DNA of 64,000 nucleotides from Cyclina sinensis (lineage: Eukaryota; Mollusca; Bivalvia; Venerida; Veneridae): contig JAAONU010000014.1 in the NCBI GenBank assembly GCA_012932295.1, positions 21,780,011-21,844,010 on the forward strand, written 5' to 3'. Position 1 is the first letter of the stretch. The number at the start of each line of letters is the position of its first letter. The position numbers were made by a program, and so were the translations under genes. The notes below the pieces were generated by a model. It saw nothing but the letters and a program-made list of their open reading frames with translations. It did not search any database and was not told the DNA's origin. This document shows positions 24,211 to 35,400 of this stretch, one piece after another.

Positions 24211-25850
24211 TGACATTTATTTCTTCTTCTTTATTTGCGGAAAATCGTGCTACCTTTTATAATATTTAATTGTCAATCTTTGGAAAGAAACCTCACTGGC
24301 ACATTCAGTTGATGACCGACAAATACCAATGTAGATAGATTTGAGTTTTGCATTAAATTTCTCTGTTTTTTCCATGCTGTGGAGTGTTGTAGACGAGACT
24401 TTTGCAGTGTTAAATGTCTCTTCATATTTACAAGGGACCAACAATACTATCACCAATACAATATTGCTTTGTTGTTTGCTTGATATATTTTATATTATCC
24501 GATTAATTGGACATTTTTATGGTAAAGGTTTAAAGTCAAGATACTCCATTATAATATGCCCATATATAGCATTTTAACTGCTTAAAAACCCTCTTTACAC
24601 GAATGTCTAGTTAATTTAATGTCTTTGATATAAATGTACTAAATGTATTCGTTTTCAAATTCCGTTCATGACAAGCTTAGTAGGAGCTATGCTATGAAGA
24701 ATATATGTTTGAAAGAGAAGCACATTTATTTCTTTTTCATTATGTTACATTAAGTTGAAAATTCCATTTTATACCTGTACGATCATAGCAAATTTAGTGA
24801 ATGTACCTTTTATATTTCTATTGCACTTGAAGAACAATTTATTTAAGCACACATTAGTTTATTCATGCAGCTCAATGACGAGATAATAACTATTCAAACG
24901 ATTTAGGTTAGACAAACTATTGAATCTTGCTTAAGGTTTTAAAAACCGTAGAAAAAAGTCAATAAGAACACATTTTGGCCTTTATTGCTTTAATATGGTA
25001 CAGCAGAAATTCTCATACTAAAGCTACAATGTAAATAAACTTCAAACAAAAGTTATTATAAAGTTCTTATATTTAGTTCTTCTATTAGTTTACTGGGACA
25101 CCTTATACAGATATTTTGTAACTGCATAACGATTTGCATTTTTTACATATCAGATGATAACTTTGAATAAGTATTATAGAAAGAAAAAAAAATCTATTAT
25201 AACTTACTATATGTATAACTCGATTTATAAACGATACTTTGCTGCATTAAGCATAGAATTTCAAAATAGACTCAAGAAATAGATCAATCTTGACCAAAAA
25301 AAAAAAAAAAATACAAATATAGAAATAAAGGTTGATATAATATATTAGTTTTTGACTTTATCAATAACGTCATTCTCTCTTTGATTAAAGAAATTTATTA
25401 TACTGACTTTCTAGTTGTACATACATGGATGTCAGTTGATTTTCATCCTTATGATAAACTGATTAGAAAAAATAATCGAAAATCATTTAACCTAAATAGG
25501 CTTATCTAAGTTTAATTATTATCATTGAAATCAAGTGATAAAACAATATATACAATGACAGTATATTATCCTAGTGGTAGGAATGATTACCTAGTTCCGA
25601 ATGTTCTTCCACAGGAAGAATAAAATGAGCAACACTGGGTTTGGAGTAATTCATTCTAATATTAGTAAGACAGTTTAAGCAATATTCACCCAACTCATAG
25701 CTTAGAAACATGCACTTCCATCTTAAGGTAAAGTTGCATACTTTTTGCCAGAAGATACTGTAGTTACATATACATTCCAAGCAGAAGACTATGAAATCCT
25801 TTGTGAGAAACGAAGGTAAGACGTCCATAAAGTTAAATTAAATTTATGAG
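24211..25850. other. Intergenic, between convergent DUR3 copy A and the deamidase-like gene
   Basis: This holds the 3' flank of both genes. AATAAA occurs at 25034-25039 on the plus strand. Small open frames (24250-24456, 24341-24577, 25571-25828) are not recognisable. No repeat is evident. Confidence 0.45.
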
Positions 25851-25851
25851 A

Positions 25852-25861
25852 TTTATTTATT
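25852..25861 (-). terminator. Poly(A) signals of the deamidase-like gene
   Basis: The minus strand reads AATAAATAAA, two overlapping AATAAA hexamers, starting 49 nt after the stop codon at 25910. The position is right for cleavage and polyadenylation of the gene at 25910-27168. Confidence 0.6.
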
Positions 25862-25909
25862 GGAAATGCGCACGGACTACGAAAAAGTAAGCAATAACTG
25901 AATAACAGT

Positions 25910-27168
25910 TTAGTAATAATTAGTATAAGCATAGTCACCATGGTAACTTAAGGTTTCGGAGAGTGCGTGGCCTTTCCTGCTTGAAACAACATAACAACGT
26001 TCGTCAGGGGCATGTGGCATTATAACTTTAATACAAATTTTCCAAGTCCCGAGGACACCTCCGACATGGTAGCCATAAAGGAAGTTTGGACCCTGTTCAA
26101 GATCGTAAAATTGTGTGGGGTAATGATATCCTGCAGCATCAATGATACGACGCCAGTCGTTTTCCGCCCATCGCCGTTGTATTTGGTACTTGCAGTGAGG
26201 ATTTGTACTCTGAACTTCCTCGAGCACAGTAATGGCTTGTTTGTGATTGTAGTCGATGGACGGGTGTTCATCGCAACGGTAGTTGGTATGGATGATGATC
26301 ACGTTACAAGTATCAAGATTTGCTCTCGCAACAAAGAAACTACAGCCGGATAGCACTGCAGTTACAAACAGAACATTGTCACGTGTGACAGATGGAAGAA
26401 ATGTGTAAGAGCTGGTTTCATGCTGATCTAGTGGAAGAAGGACCGTGCGGACTTGGACTGGTGCTGTAGTTGAAGCTGACGCAGGAAGTACTTTAAAAAG
26501 TACTGGTGAAGTTCCTTCCTTTATCATTTTGCATTCAAACGTCTCCCAGCAATCTAGTATCCACATTTGACCATCGTGATAACGTCCCTTTCTGTGCTTA
26601 TGTTGTTCGTTGACTCTTCTACATCCGTCGACTTGAGAAGTTGTGTCACCAGTTAAGGCAAATACGTCTGTTTCGTGGATTACGGCCAGGAAATTTATAA
26701 CTGCATTTTGTGAGTCACCTCGTATTAAATAATCAGCATCTGAAATAAAAGCCGCCGAATGTTGTATTGACTTAGATAAGCTTATATTCTTAATAGATAA
26801 CATTTGTGCCTCTAAAGATAATATGAATGAAATTACTTAATCAAAAAAAAAGGTTTTGTTCGATTAAAGACCTCGACACACTAAAATAACAAAATGTACA
26901 AATTAACGCATCAATACTGCAAGTGAGTTATGTTTAAATAAGGTAAGAAGACAATGTAACATATGTTAATTATAGTGTTTGTGGACGAAACACGTAAGGG
27001 AGGAACATTCTACGACATGCATGAAACTTCAATTAATATCAAGTTCAATACGAAAAAATATTTGTGCTTACTCTGATTAGTCTGACAAATATTTGCTGCT
27101 TCTATGACATACAACAGGTGTCCAAGGCATAAAAGAACGCACACCCCTAAATACAGAAATTTAGTCAT
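25910..27168 (-). CDS. Secreted LSGC-motif protein, putative glutamine deamidase-like
   Basis: Two exons, 27072-27168 and 25910-26811, joined by a GT-AG intron (donor 'gtaagc', acceptor 'tatctttag'), encode 332 residues. Exon 1 encodes a signal peptide: a short basic start, a hydrophobic core LGVCVLLCLGHLLYVI, then EAAN as likely cleavage region. The mature part has about ten cysteines, fitting an extracellular protein. Near the middle lies TAVLSGC, with Thr183, Cys189 and His207 by my count. In CheD and BLF1, and more loosely in CNF-type toxins, a Thr six residues before a Cys in an LSGC-like turn and a His 12-18 residues after form the deamidation triad; the spacing here (-6, 0, +18) matches. 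The rest has no resemblance I can name. The intron and signal peptide show a host gene, perhaps of bacterial origin. Three relics of it occur in the window. Substrate and activity are unknown. Confidence 0.7.
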
Positions 27169-27860
27169 TAATGAATTACACGTATTATTATCATTAATAT
27201 CTTACTGTATTCTGTGTATTTTGACCTATTTATGTTTTTTCGTTTGAAAAAAAGTCATACATTATATATAACCATTATTTAATAGCATAAATACATTTGA
27301 ATATAGCATAAAGCTTTCAAAGCATTTCACATTTTTCATGAAATTTCATTCATTTTGAATTGCAGTCACAATATGAATTAAAAGAAAGCCAATGACGAGG
27401 TTTTAGGATAGTCAACCGCAGATTTGCGAATAACTACATACTTGGCGTACACAATTATGAAAAATGAAATTTGATTAATAAAACTTCTAAATAGAAAATT
27501 GAAATCTTGTTACAGAAGAAATGTGTGTGTTGTTAGCGAACACTGGTGCACTCATTTGTTTTTCTTATACATTTCATGTACGAAAAAGGAAAGAAAAATT
27601 CAGAATAAATGTTACCATTTGTAAATATGTAAATAACATCACTCTTACCTGTATGTATGTATTTACGCGTTTTCTGTATAACATGCAGGGATTACAAATT
27701 ATCATTGATTTTATTAAATGATCACTATACACATCTCAGCTAACTGGATATATAAATGAACACTTTTATCATTAGTCATCCATACAGTGTTAATGATAAT
27801 TTTATGTTCATCATCTTAATGCCCCATTGTGTCAATTTAAATAATGTCAAATTAAAACTT
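27169..27860. other. Upstream of the deamidase-like gene, nothing recognised
   Basis: AT-rich 5' flank, presumably with its promoter. No clear TATA or initiator stands out. Open frames at 27521-27721 and 27756-27950 are not recognisable. Confidence 0.4.
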
Positions 27861-27864
27861 AAAG

Positions 27865-28118
27865 GATTTTTGTACCATTTTAGAAGACGAAAAAAGACTA
27901 GTTTGTCTTGGCTGTGTTTCTGGACAAAGCGTCAGAGAGTTTTGCATTGAAATTCGATTCAAAGTGATTTGTCACATATTTCGGGTTATAAACGTCTTGA
28001 CATACCTTCACAAAAGTATAGCATCATTTTTAGTTTTCCTCTTCTCGGATTCTTAGACTTTTGTATAACTTCTTTGTTCAGGAAAGACGTGTAATAAAAT
28101 AATAGACATTTTTATGAC

Positions 28119-28150
<32 letters not shown>

Positions 28151-28815
28151 TAATGATAATGACGATCTGTGCTTTTGATGATATTTTATTGTAACTGCAA
28201 ATTATTTATTTTTATATCTATATCAATTTCCAGTTGTCATAATGTGAATATAAAAAAGCATTCTGCGACCTAAATGAATTGAAAACGTTTAAAAGTTAAA
28301 GAAAACAAAAGATATACGCATACCTGAAACACATACCCTTCTACTATCTCCTGCCTGGCTCTATGTACACTGCGGGGACTGTCTTTGCTTATAAACTTAC
28401 AAAGTTGAAGGGCCTTGACCTAACTTATCTTTAAAAGAAATCTATATCCGTGTTTAGATGGTATATAAGATCTTATATAGGTGCATATCCGAGGACGGCT
28501 CATCAACATGTCTCCTGTTCGATCCGGATTTTAAGTATAGTTATCAATATTTCAAACTATTACAGTAGGTCATGTTACGCACATACAAAGTTGGGGGCAC
28601 TAAACTATAATTCGTGGTACAGTTTCAATCTAAGGAAGGATTATGTATGAACCATTTATAATGGTTCTTTATAAAGAAAAACTCCTGTGCTGACTGTGAT
28701 ACATTTGTGTATTTGGTCAACGCATAAACCCTGTGAACAAAAACTATTTTGATCAAATGTTGAGCACCACTGGAAGCTGGCCGGGCATAACATCAACATT
28801 AAAAGCATGATAAAA
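27865..28815. repeat. Segmental duplicate S1, copy 2
   Basis: This is the partner of 340-1450 in the same orientation. It contains an (ATA)n/(AAT)n microsatellite at 28119-28150 that the partner lacks. Confidence 0.65.
28119..28150 (+). repeat. (AAT)n microsatellite
   Basis: About ten copies of 'ata/aat' in a row, followed by variants. Confidence 0.9.
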
Positions 28816-29049
28816 TTTTATTTGCTAGCTAATACAATATATGACACACCGTTTCACTATCCTTGAAAATCCAATTTAACTTGCGAAGATAGAATATACA
28901 GAAGTAACAATATTTACATTTAAACATTTAATGTTTCAATCAGCTTTGTATGTTTTAAGTTGTATTATCTGCTTGAATAACTGCAACGTTCGTTGTTAAT
29001 ACAACAATCAATTTCACACGCAAACAATCAGAACCTTTTTAGGATTTCG

Positions 29050-29128
29050 CCACACACACACACACACACACACAGCGCGCGCGCGCACACACACACACAC
29101 ACGCACACACACACACACACACACACAC
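29050..29128 (+). repeat. (CA)n with central (GC)n microsatellite
   Basis: Runs of CA are interrupted by 'gcgcgcgcgc' at about 29075-29085. The alternating purine-pyrimidine tract of nearly 80 bp has Z-DNA-forming composition. Confidence 0.9.
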
Positions 29129-29130
29129 TC

Positions 29131-29560
29131 CAAGTGCTTTTGTCTCAGTAAGATCATAGAGTCCATTTCACTTTACCAAGTCATTGGCTTTTTTATGTGT
29201 CCGGGTGTTTTTCCATGCAACATTGACTTGTCGAGTTGATTGGTTGGTTGGAGTTAAATCACGGAGACAACTTGTACTAGTTTGTTCTTATGAAAATTTG
29301 TTGGGGCAAGTGCGAGGTTGGTACAATCTAGAAGCTCCTTTAAATCCCCAGTTGCAAAACATTTGCCACTCACAGTAACAAAGCGGTAACCCCACGAGTT
29401 CTCATTTTAGTAAATTGTCTGTGGTGTCTCTTTTTTAACTGATCACTTTAAAAATCTGTGCCATTGTTCCTTTACTTTTTGATTGTGTAGGGACGCTGTG
29501 TTTTTTACTGTGTTTTTCCTGATACTTTTATCCACTTTTTTCCACAGCCTTATGCTCTAT
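29131..29560. repeat. Dispersed repeat R, copy 1
   Basis: This aligns in the same orientation with 31206-31615. Landmarks are 'gtctcagtaaga', 'ttggttggagttaaat', 'caacttgt', 'gcaagtgcgaggttggt', 'ctttaaatcccca' and 'ctgtgttttttact'. No transposase frame is conserved. It may be a SINE- or MITE-like element. Confidence 0.65.
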
Positions 29561-30105
29561 CACAACAAACAGACAGGAGTTCATTGATTTTAAGACAATC
29601 TTTTGGTGAAACTGGACTGCCAGAAGTAGTCGGTTGGACTTCTGGAAATGTCGATCAAGGAGTGTGACTGATTGATGAGCTGCATTGTAAAAGCCTTGTC
29701 AAGTAAAGGTTTATGGCGGCGATGACTCCTAAACTGGACGTTTGTAAGAAGACAAAAATGAAAAGAAATGCTTGTAAGTGATTCTTTACTGCCAATTTAC
29801 AGGTAAAAACATACAGGTGACAGAGAGCATTACATATACTTATATACATACAATATTCCCACGAGTGTTCGATATAAGAAACTGGATTGTTAATTCTTGT
29901 TACTAATCCTATACTGAAAGGCATTACGGTTTTGAAAACTGACTATTAAGCATTTCTGAGAGTCATAACTATTAAAAAGACCCGAAAAACAGGTTATTCC
30001 CGATATTGTTTTGTTAAAATTTTACATGCCAGAGTAAAAATCGTTAAAGGGTGAAAGAGATTAAGAGATTTTATATTTGTCAATAAGTAAGCGCCATTGG
30101 AAGTC
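29561..30105. other. Noncoding stretch, nothing firm
   Basis: A short motif near 29600 matches 2840-2860. The minus-strand frame 29655-29924 is hydrophobic but has no recognisable family or splice context. Confidence 0.35.
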
Positions 30106-30109
30106 GTCT

Positions 30110-30520
30110 CAGTAATGAATAATGATTTATTTTGAAAATTTTCAAAAATATGTCTAATGCATTGAATTCATGATAACTGCTCTACTGTACTTTTGGTCCG
30201 TGTGCATTTTCTACTGGCTGTAAAAATGTATAATATAACTGTTGTAGCATTTAGAGCTTTAAAGCTTAAAAGCAAGAGCAAATAAATTAATTAGAGATTA
30301 ATTAGACCGAAACTTAAAGTTGAAGTAGTTTTGATAAGCACATCACACTAGATTTCACAGTAGCTGTGACTTTGAAAATGCAGGTTTCTCAAAATCTTTC
30401 TATAAATGTGAAATTGTCACGTCACTATGGATTAACACGTTTGACTAAGGAGTTAAATATCATATTTTTATAAAGATCGGACAACGGAGCATCCAATTTG
30501 CATGACGATTACTTCAGCTG
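30110..30520. repeat. Segmental duplicate S2, copy 2
   Basis: This is the partner of 5940-6530. Order and orientation relative to S1 are the same in both places, supporting one large duplicated segment. Confidence 0.55.
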
Positions 30521-31200
30521 AATTAAACCAAATGGTGTTCGAAAGTATAAGTAGGTTTCAAATAGTCGATATTGAATTTCGTTTTGTTTAATTAGAACGG
30601 TTTTGAAAATATCTTAGCTAGACCGTTTGATTTTAACGAGCAGCGTTCAATTGCAGTTTAAATTTATCAAAGTTATTTAACCTGACTTGACGACGACTTT
30701 AGGATTTGTACTATTGTTAGTTTCCGCTTCTTAACAATGCACTTGGAAAGTTGTTCAGTTTTTGCAAACCATCTGTCTGCCCTGTTTGACATATCCTTTC
30801 AAATACGGACATACCTTGTTGTGATTATGTAAGCACAGTTTTTGAAGATTGTTGCTTTAAATATCATTTATCTTTATTCCTCAATAAAAAATATATTGAT
30901 AACGTAATATTTTACTTGAAATTGTACCATTAAAAGAAAATTAAAAGCTATATTAATTTCTCCACCTCATTTGTAGAAACCATCTGTAAATTCAAAAGAA
31001 AGGCTACCAAAATGATATTCTGCAGCGCTCTGCCTGCTTGGTGATTGACCTTTCTACAGTTTGTCGCTTTGTTTACCTCTTTATTTGCACGACGATAGCA
31101 TGGGTTTGAGAGTTTATGAAGGTTTCTAGGAAAATCTTTAATAGAACGTAGAAGCTCGATCGGTTTCTTTTAGTCCTGCCATCGTGTTTTTACTGATTTT
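30521..31200. other. Noncoding stretch, nothing recognised
   Basis: AT-rich; no exon or repeat I can support. Confidence 0.4.
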
Positions 31201-31205
31201 ACTCT

Positions 31206-31615
31206 AAGTGCTCTGGTCTCAGTAAGGTCATTGAGTACTTACCCTTTTCACTCTACAATTTATTGGCTTTCTATGTTTTATATGTTTGTGTGCTTTTGCA
31301 AGCAACATTGTAGAGTTGATGTGTTGGTTGGAGTTAAATTACCAAAACAACTTGTTCTTGTTTGTTCATACGATAACCTGTTGGCGCAAGTGTGAGGTTG
31401 GTGCACCCTAGAACCTGGTTTAAATCCCAGATGACAAATATTTCGCCACTGACTGTTCCAAGGCAGTAAACCCTTGGATTCTCATTTTCGTTGTTTGTGG
31501 TGCCCCCTTTTTTTGTAAATGAATTTATGTTCTCCTTTATTCTACTATTTGACAGTGAAAGTCGACTGTGTTTTTTGACTGTAGTTTTTTCCTGGTATGT
31601 TTTTCTACTTTTCTT
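31206..31615. repeat. Dispersed repeat R, copy 2
   Basis: This is the partner of 29131-29560. Frames at 31334-31708 (minus) and 31491-31784 (plus) fall inside or across this repeat and are not conserved in the partner. Confidence 0.65.
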
Positions 31616-32408
31616 GTTCAATCCTATTTTCTGTCCTGAAAACGTCAAAATACTTGTATCTAAATTAAACGTTGAGGTATTCAGTGGAATGTTGATAACA
31701 TGCTTCATTGAAATAAACGTTTGGTGGAAGGAAAAGTGGCAGAACGCAAGGATGTTTAATGTCCTTATACGTTCGTTTTCTTAGCAGTACGACTATCACT
31801 CTGATAACTGCGCATTACCAAATGGCTGTCTACATTATGACAATTTGTTATTTGTCAAATATATATTTTCTGTTTGAAGACTATATTTAATTTGTGTTGT
31901 TTAAAGTTGTAATATATAATAACCATTTTGGACATTTTCAACAGTTTTGTCGCTCAATGCTTTTTGCTATCATAACATTCAACTGTCAAGTCATAATTTT
32001 CATATCCTTAAAATTGCATTAGTAACTCGGATGTTTTCGCTAATGAGCCATGAGTTTTAAGGGCTAGGGAAGTAGAAATATCAAGTTAGTGCTTTTGTTA
32101 CAGATCATATTGAAAGTAGTTAATGATTACATAAAAATGTTTAAGCATCAATGTATTTTTGCGAAAAAATGGCGTTCTAAATTTTTAATTTCATAAATAT
32201 ATCTGAAGGTTAATTGTAGTAATTGCAAAGCTAACAGGGGTACAATCTCGTTTAACTTTGCTTATGCCTCCTGCCAAAGTTTTCGACGTATCATGTATAG
32301 TTAAAACGACGAATGTGTTTATGGTTAATTTCACATGCAGTATAATAATAGGTAAACACAACCGCATCTGATGAATCAGTATCGGTACCATAAAAGGTTC
32401 CTACTTTT
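31616..32408. other. 3' flank of DUR3 copy B
   Basis: Noncoding. On the minus strand ATTAAA occurs at 32184-32189, about 220 nt past the copy B stop, a possible poly(A) signal. Nothing else is recognised. Confidence 0.4.
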
Positions 32409-35400
32409 TTAACTAATTTGAGCAGTAAGGCTTATGTCTTCCATATTCCTCATTACATAACGCTTGTTTCGTTGGTACTGTCTCCAAATCTGGAAAGCCT
32501 CTTGTAGAGGAGGTATGACCACGACAAGTATAGTTGCTACAAGACACCAGTGCTGGCAGACAGAGACCCAGGTTCCCAATTGTTCTACTGTAAGAACATC
32601 CTGAAAATTGGCCACAGCTGGAATGACAATCAGAAAAACAACCAAACATAGGATATTACCTATATTTGAGATACGTTTAGTTCTTTTGAACACCGTCTCC
32701 ATATGCTTTGGGGTCAGAAATCTGCCGGCATTTATTGACGCTAACTCCCTTTTAAAGATGCGTCGGTAAGGGTTGAGTGGATTGTCAATGCACATCGTTT
32801 TCAACCATTCAACTTCTACATTAACAGGCACTTCCATCTTTAGTTTCGCCCAAACTTTATCAGAGTCTTCAATTTGAATATTTGCATTGAACTCCATTTT
32901 CTTATCATTTGACCCTTTATCACGAAGTGAAACAATAACGCTAACCAACGTACTTGTGATTAATCCAGACAGAAAACCTGTCAGTAGACTATACTCCTGG
33001 GCTGTGTTTGTGTAGAAATCAGACAATCCACCCTTATAGGTAGACCCATAAGCCAACATTCCAATAACAGAGCAGACACATCCTATAACTCCACCTTGAA
33101 TATAAAATAAGTATTCATTGATATAATACTTTGTATATAGCAAACTAGACTTTTATATTCAACTTCTGTGTTATTTCAAATTTACCCTACAATAACAAAG
33201 TACTTTAAACTATGTTAAAACAGCAGATAGGAAATATTGTTTTGCAGCTCGTGCAACCTCACATTTGTCTTACAAAACTATAAATTGAGTTATTAAATGT
33301 TAGTGTTTCTCGTATTTCACGCGTCACTTAATGCACAGTCAAGGGTTTGCCTTTACCTTTTATTCATTTGACCGTTTACCTATTATGATCAAGTCTGACG
33401 TGCCATATGGCCGTCAATCTAAGTTCATTCTAAATTCAATATAATTGGTACTAACCTGAACAAAGTCCTTTCGATGTAGCTCCTGCCCAGCTTATAGTAA
33501 AGAAAACTGGCATCAAGAAAGGACATGTAAGAACTGGCGACGTTAGGTAGGCCCAGTTTAGATTCATTCTTGACTCAGTTATGAGAAGTCCAAATGGAAC
33601 AATTGCTGCAATCACACCGACCATACTCCAAGATTTGTACTTCTGTAGTAGATCTTCATAATGCCGATACTAAACGAAGAAACAAGAATGTTTTTTTTTC
33701 AGTGCTTGATACGAATAATATGAAATCAATCAACTCTAATAAAATGACTTTTATATGTTATTAGAAAACAGATTGTGTCTCTTTATTTATTTTTATGTTG
33801 TTTGAGAAAAAGAGTCTCTATTTTAATCTCTTCTACCATTTAGGAACAACACTCACTTTCCGGTAATAAACATGAGATAAATTAAAGATTAATAAGAAAG
33901 TGGAAATTCATACCGACGTACGGGCTGCGGACTACAACTGTAATGTGTGCTAATATTAGTATGAAACGCAATTTGCGAATGGAACTCCATTTTACCTTTC
34001 CATGGACTGAACATTTGTACTGAAATCCTACTTCCAGCACTCCAGCCATTCGATCCTTGATATCATGCGCGCACATGTCACATTCTTCGGCCGTTGGACA
34101 ATTACATAACTGAATTTCTACGCCATTTTTAAGAATTGGTATTTTTGATTTGCCACAAAGCATGCATTCTGTTGGGTCTAAATTTTGTCTGTAAAACGTG
34201 TTATAGAAAAGACATGAAATGTATAGTCATGTTATTTTTTAACTTCTCTGATTGAAAAGGAACGTATTAAACCAAGTGATATATCCAAGTGATCTATTTT
34301 CACATTTGTCGTGAATTAAGGATGCTTATATTGTTATATGATAAAGGAATTTAAATGAACGTGTAGTTTTTAAAGATTTGTTTGCATTGAAATCATTCTA
34401 GTAATAAAGTAACGCACTGAGAACTTCAAACAATGTAAGTATGCCACTACTGACGATTTCTGTCGATATTCTTTTTTCATTTTTTAGATAAATATTTAAA
34501 ATATTATATTATACTTGTATTTATTGTCAATAATGATGACTATTTTGATGGCAAAAGTAATGACTTTATACAGTTAAATATAAACATGATATAAATGCAA
34601 CACTCGTTTACCTGAATGGTTTAATGTATATCTTGAAAATGTCATAAACCAATATTGATGATATAGCCATTACTTCCCCGGACCCAGTTGACATCAAAGT
34701 CATTGTTATGAGAGTTAAAAGGACAAAACAACCTTCTTTCCCAAGCAGTGTTTTCACAACATAAGGAGTTATGAAACCTGTCTCAAAATTATGAGCAAAC
34801 AAAACAAATTGAATAGCATCATCAAATAGTATTTTTGTCCGATTACACATTACTTGTAATCGAATGAACGCCGATCACAATATTTAAGTACACGAAATAG
34901 TACTTTTCATTTCTATATCAATTTTAGTGATGCAATAACAGAATCAATTAGGTCTTTAATTACGAATTCTTGATAATTTTAAATGAGCATTCTTATCTTG
35001 TAGCAAATGCTCAACAAAATTTCTGGTTATATAAACAGCAACTAAATAATTCTTTAAATCAGAAATGATAAAAGAAGGCAACCAAGAGGGTGACTTTAAT
35101 GGGTTTTTTTCTCTATTTTTATTCCAAGTTTATATCGGCAAAAGATATTTAATTAATAAATAACATACGTTAAATGATTATAAACAGTGATAACAAATCA
35201 ATATGGCTGTGAAAATAGTATCAATTTATAATAAGATTTAGAAAAATTAACCAGTTAATCTAATTTACAAAACATACCTTCATCTATTTCAGTATCTGTT
35301 AAGAGATTCGTCCCATTGCGAAAGCTCATCGTTTTGTAAGTCATTGAAGAAAAGAATGATAATGACGTTGGAATAGCAAACCAAAGAAAAACAGCAATAA

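Noticed and set aside
26012..26353. 113-codon plus-strand frame
   Set aside because: It is antisense to the deamidase-like gene, which has a signal peptide, intron and motif. The frame is a shadow.
29655..29924. Hydrophobic 89-codon minus-strand frame considered as a DUR3 fragment
   Set aside because: It sits where the duplicate segment carries the exon 10 relic, but its residues do not align with any DUR3 exon.
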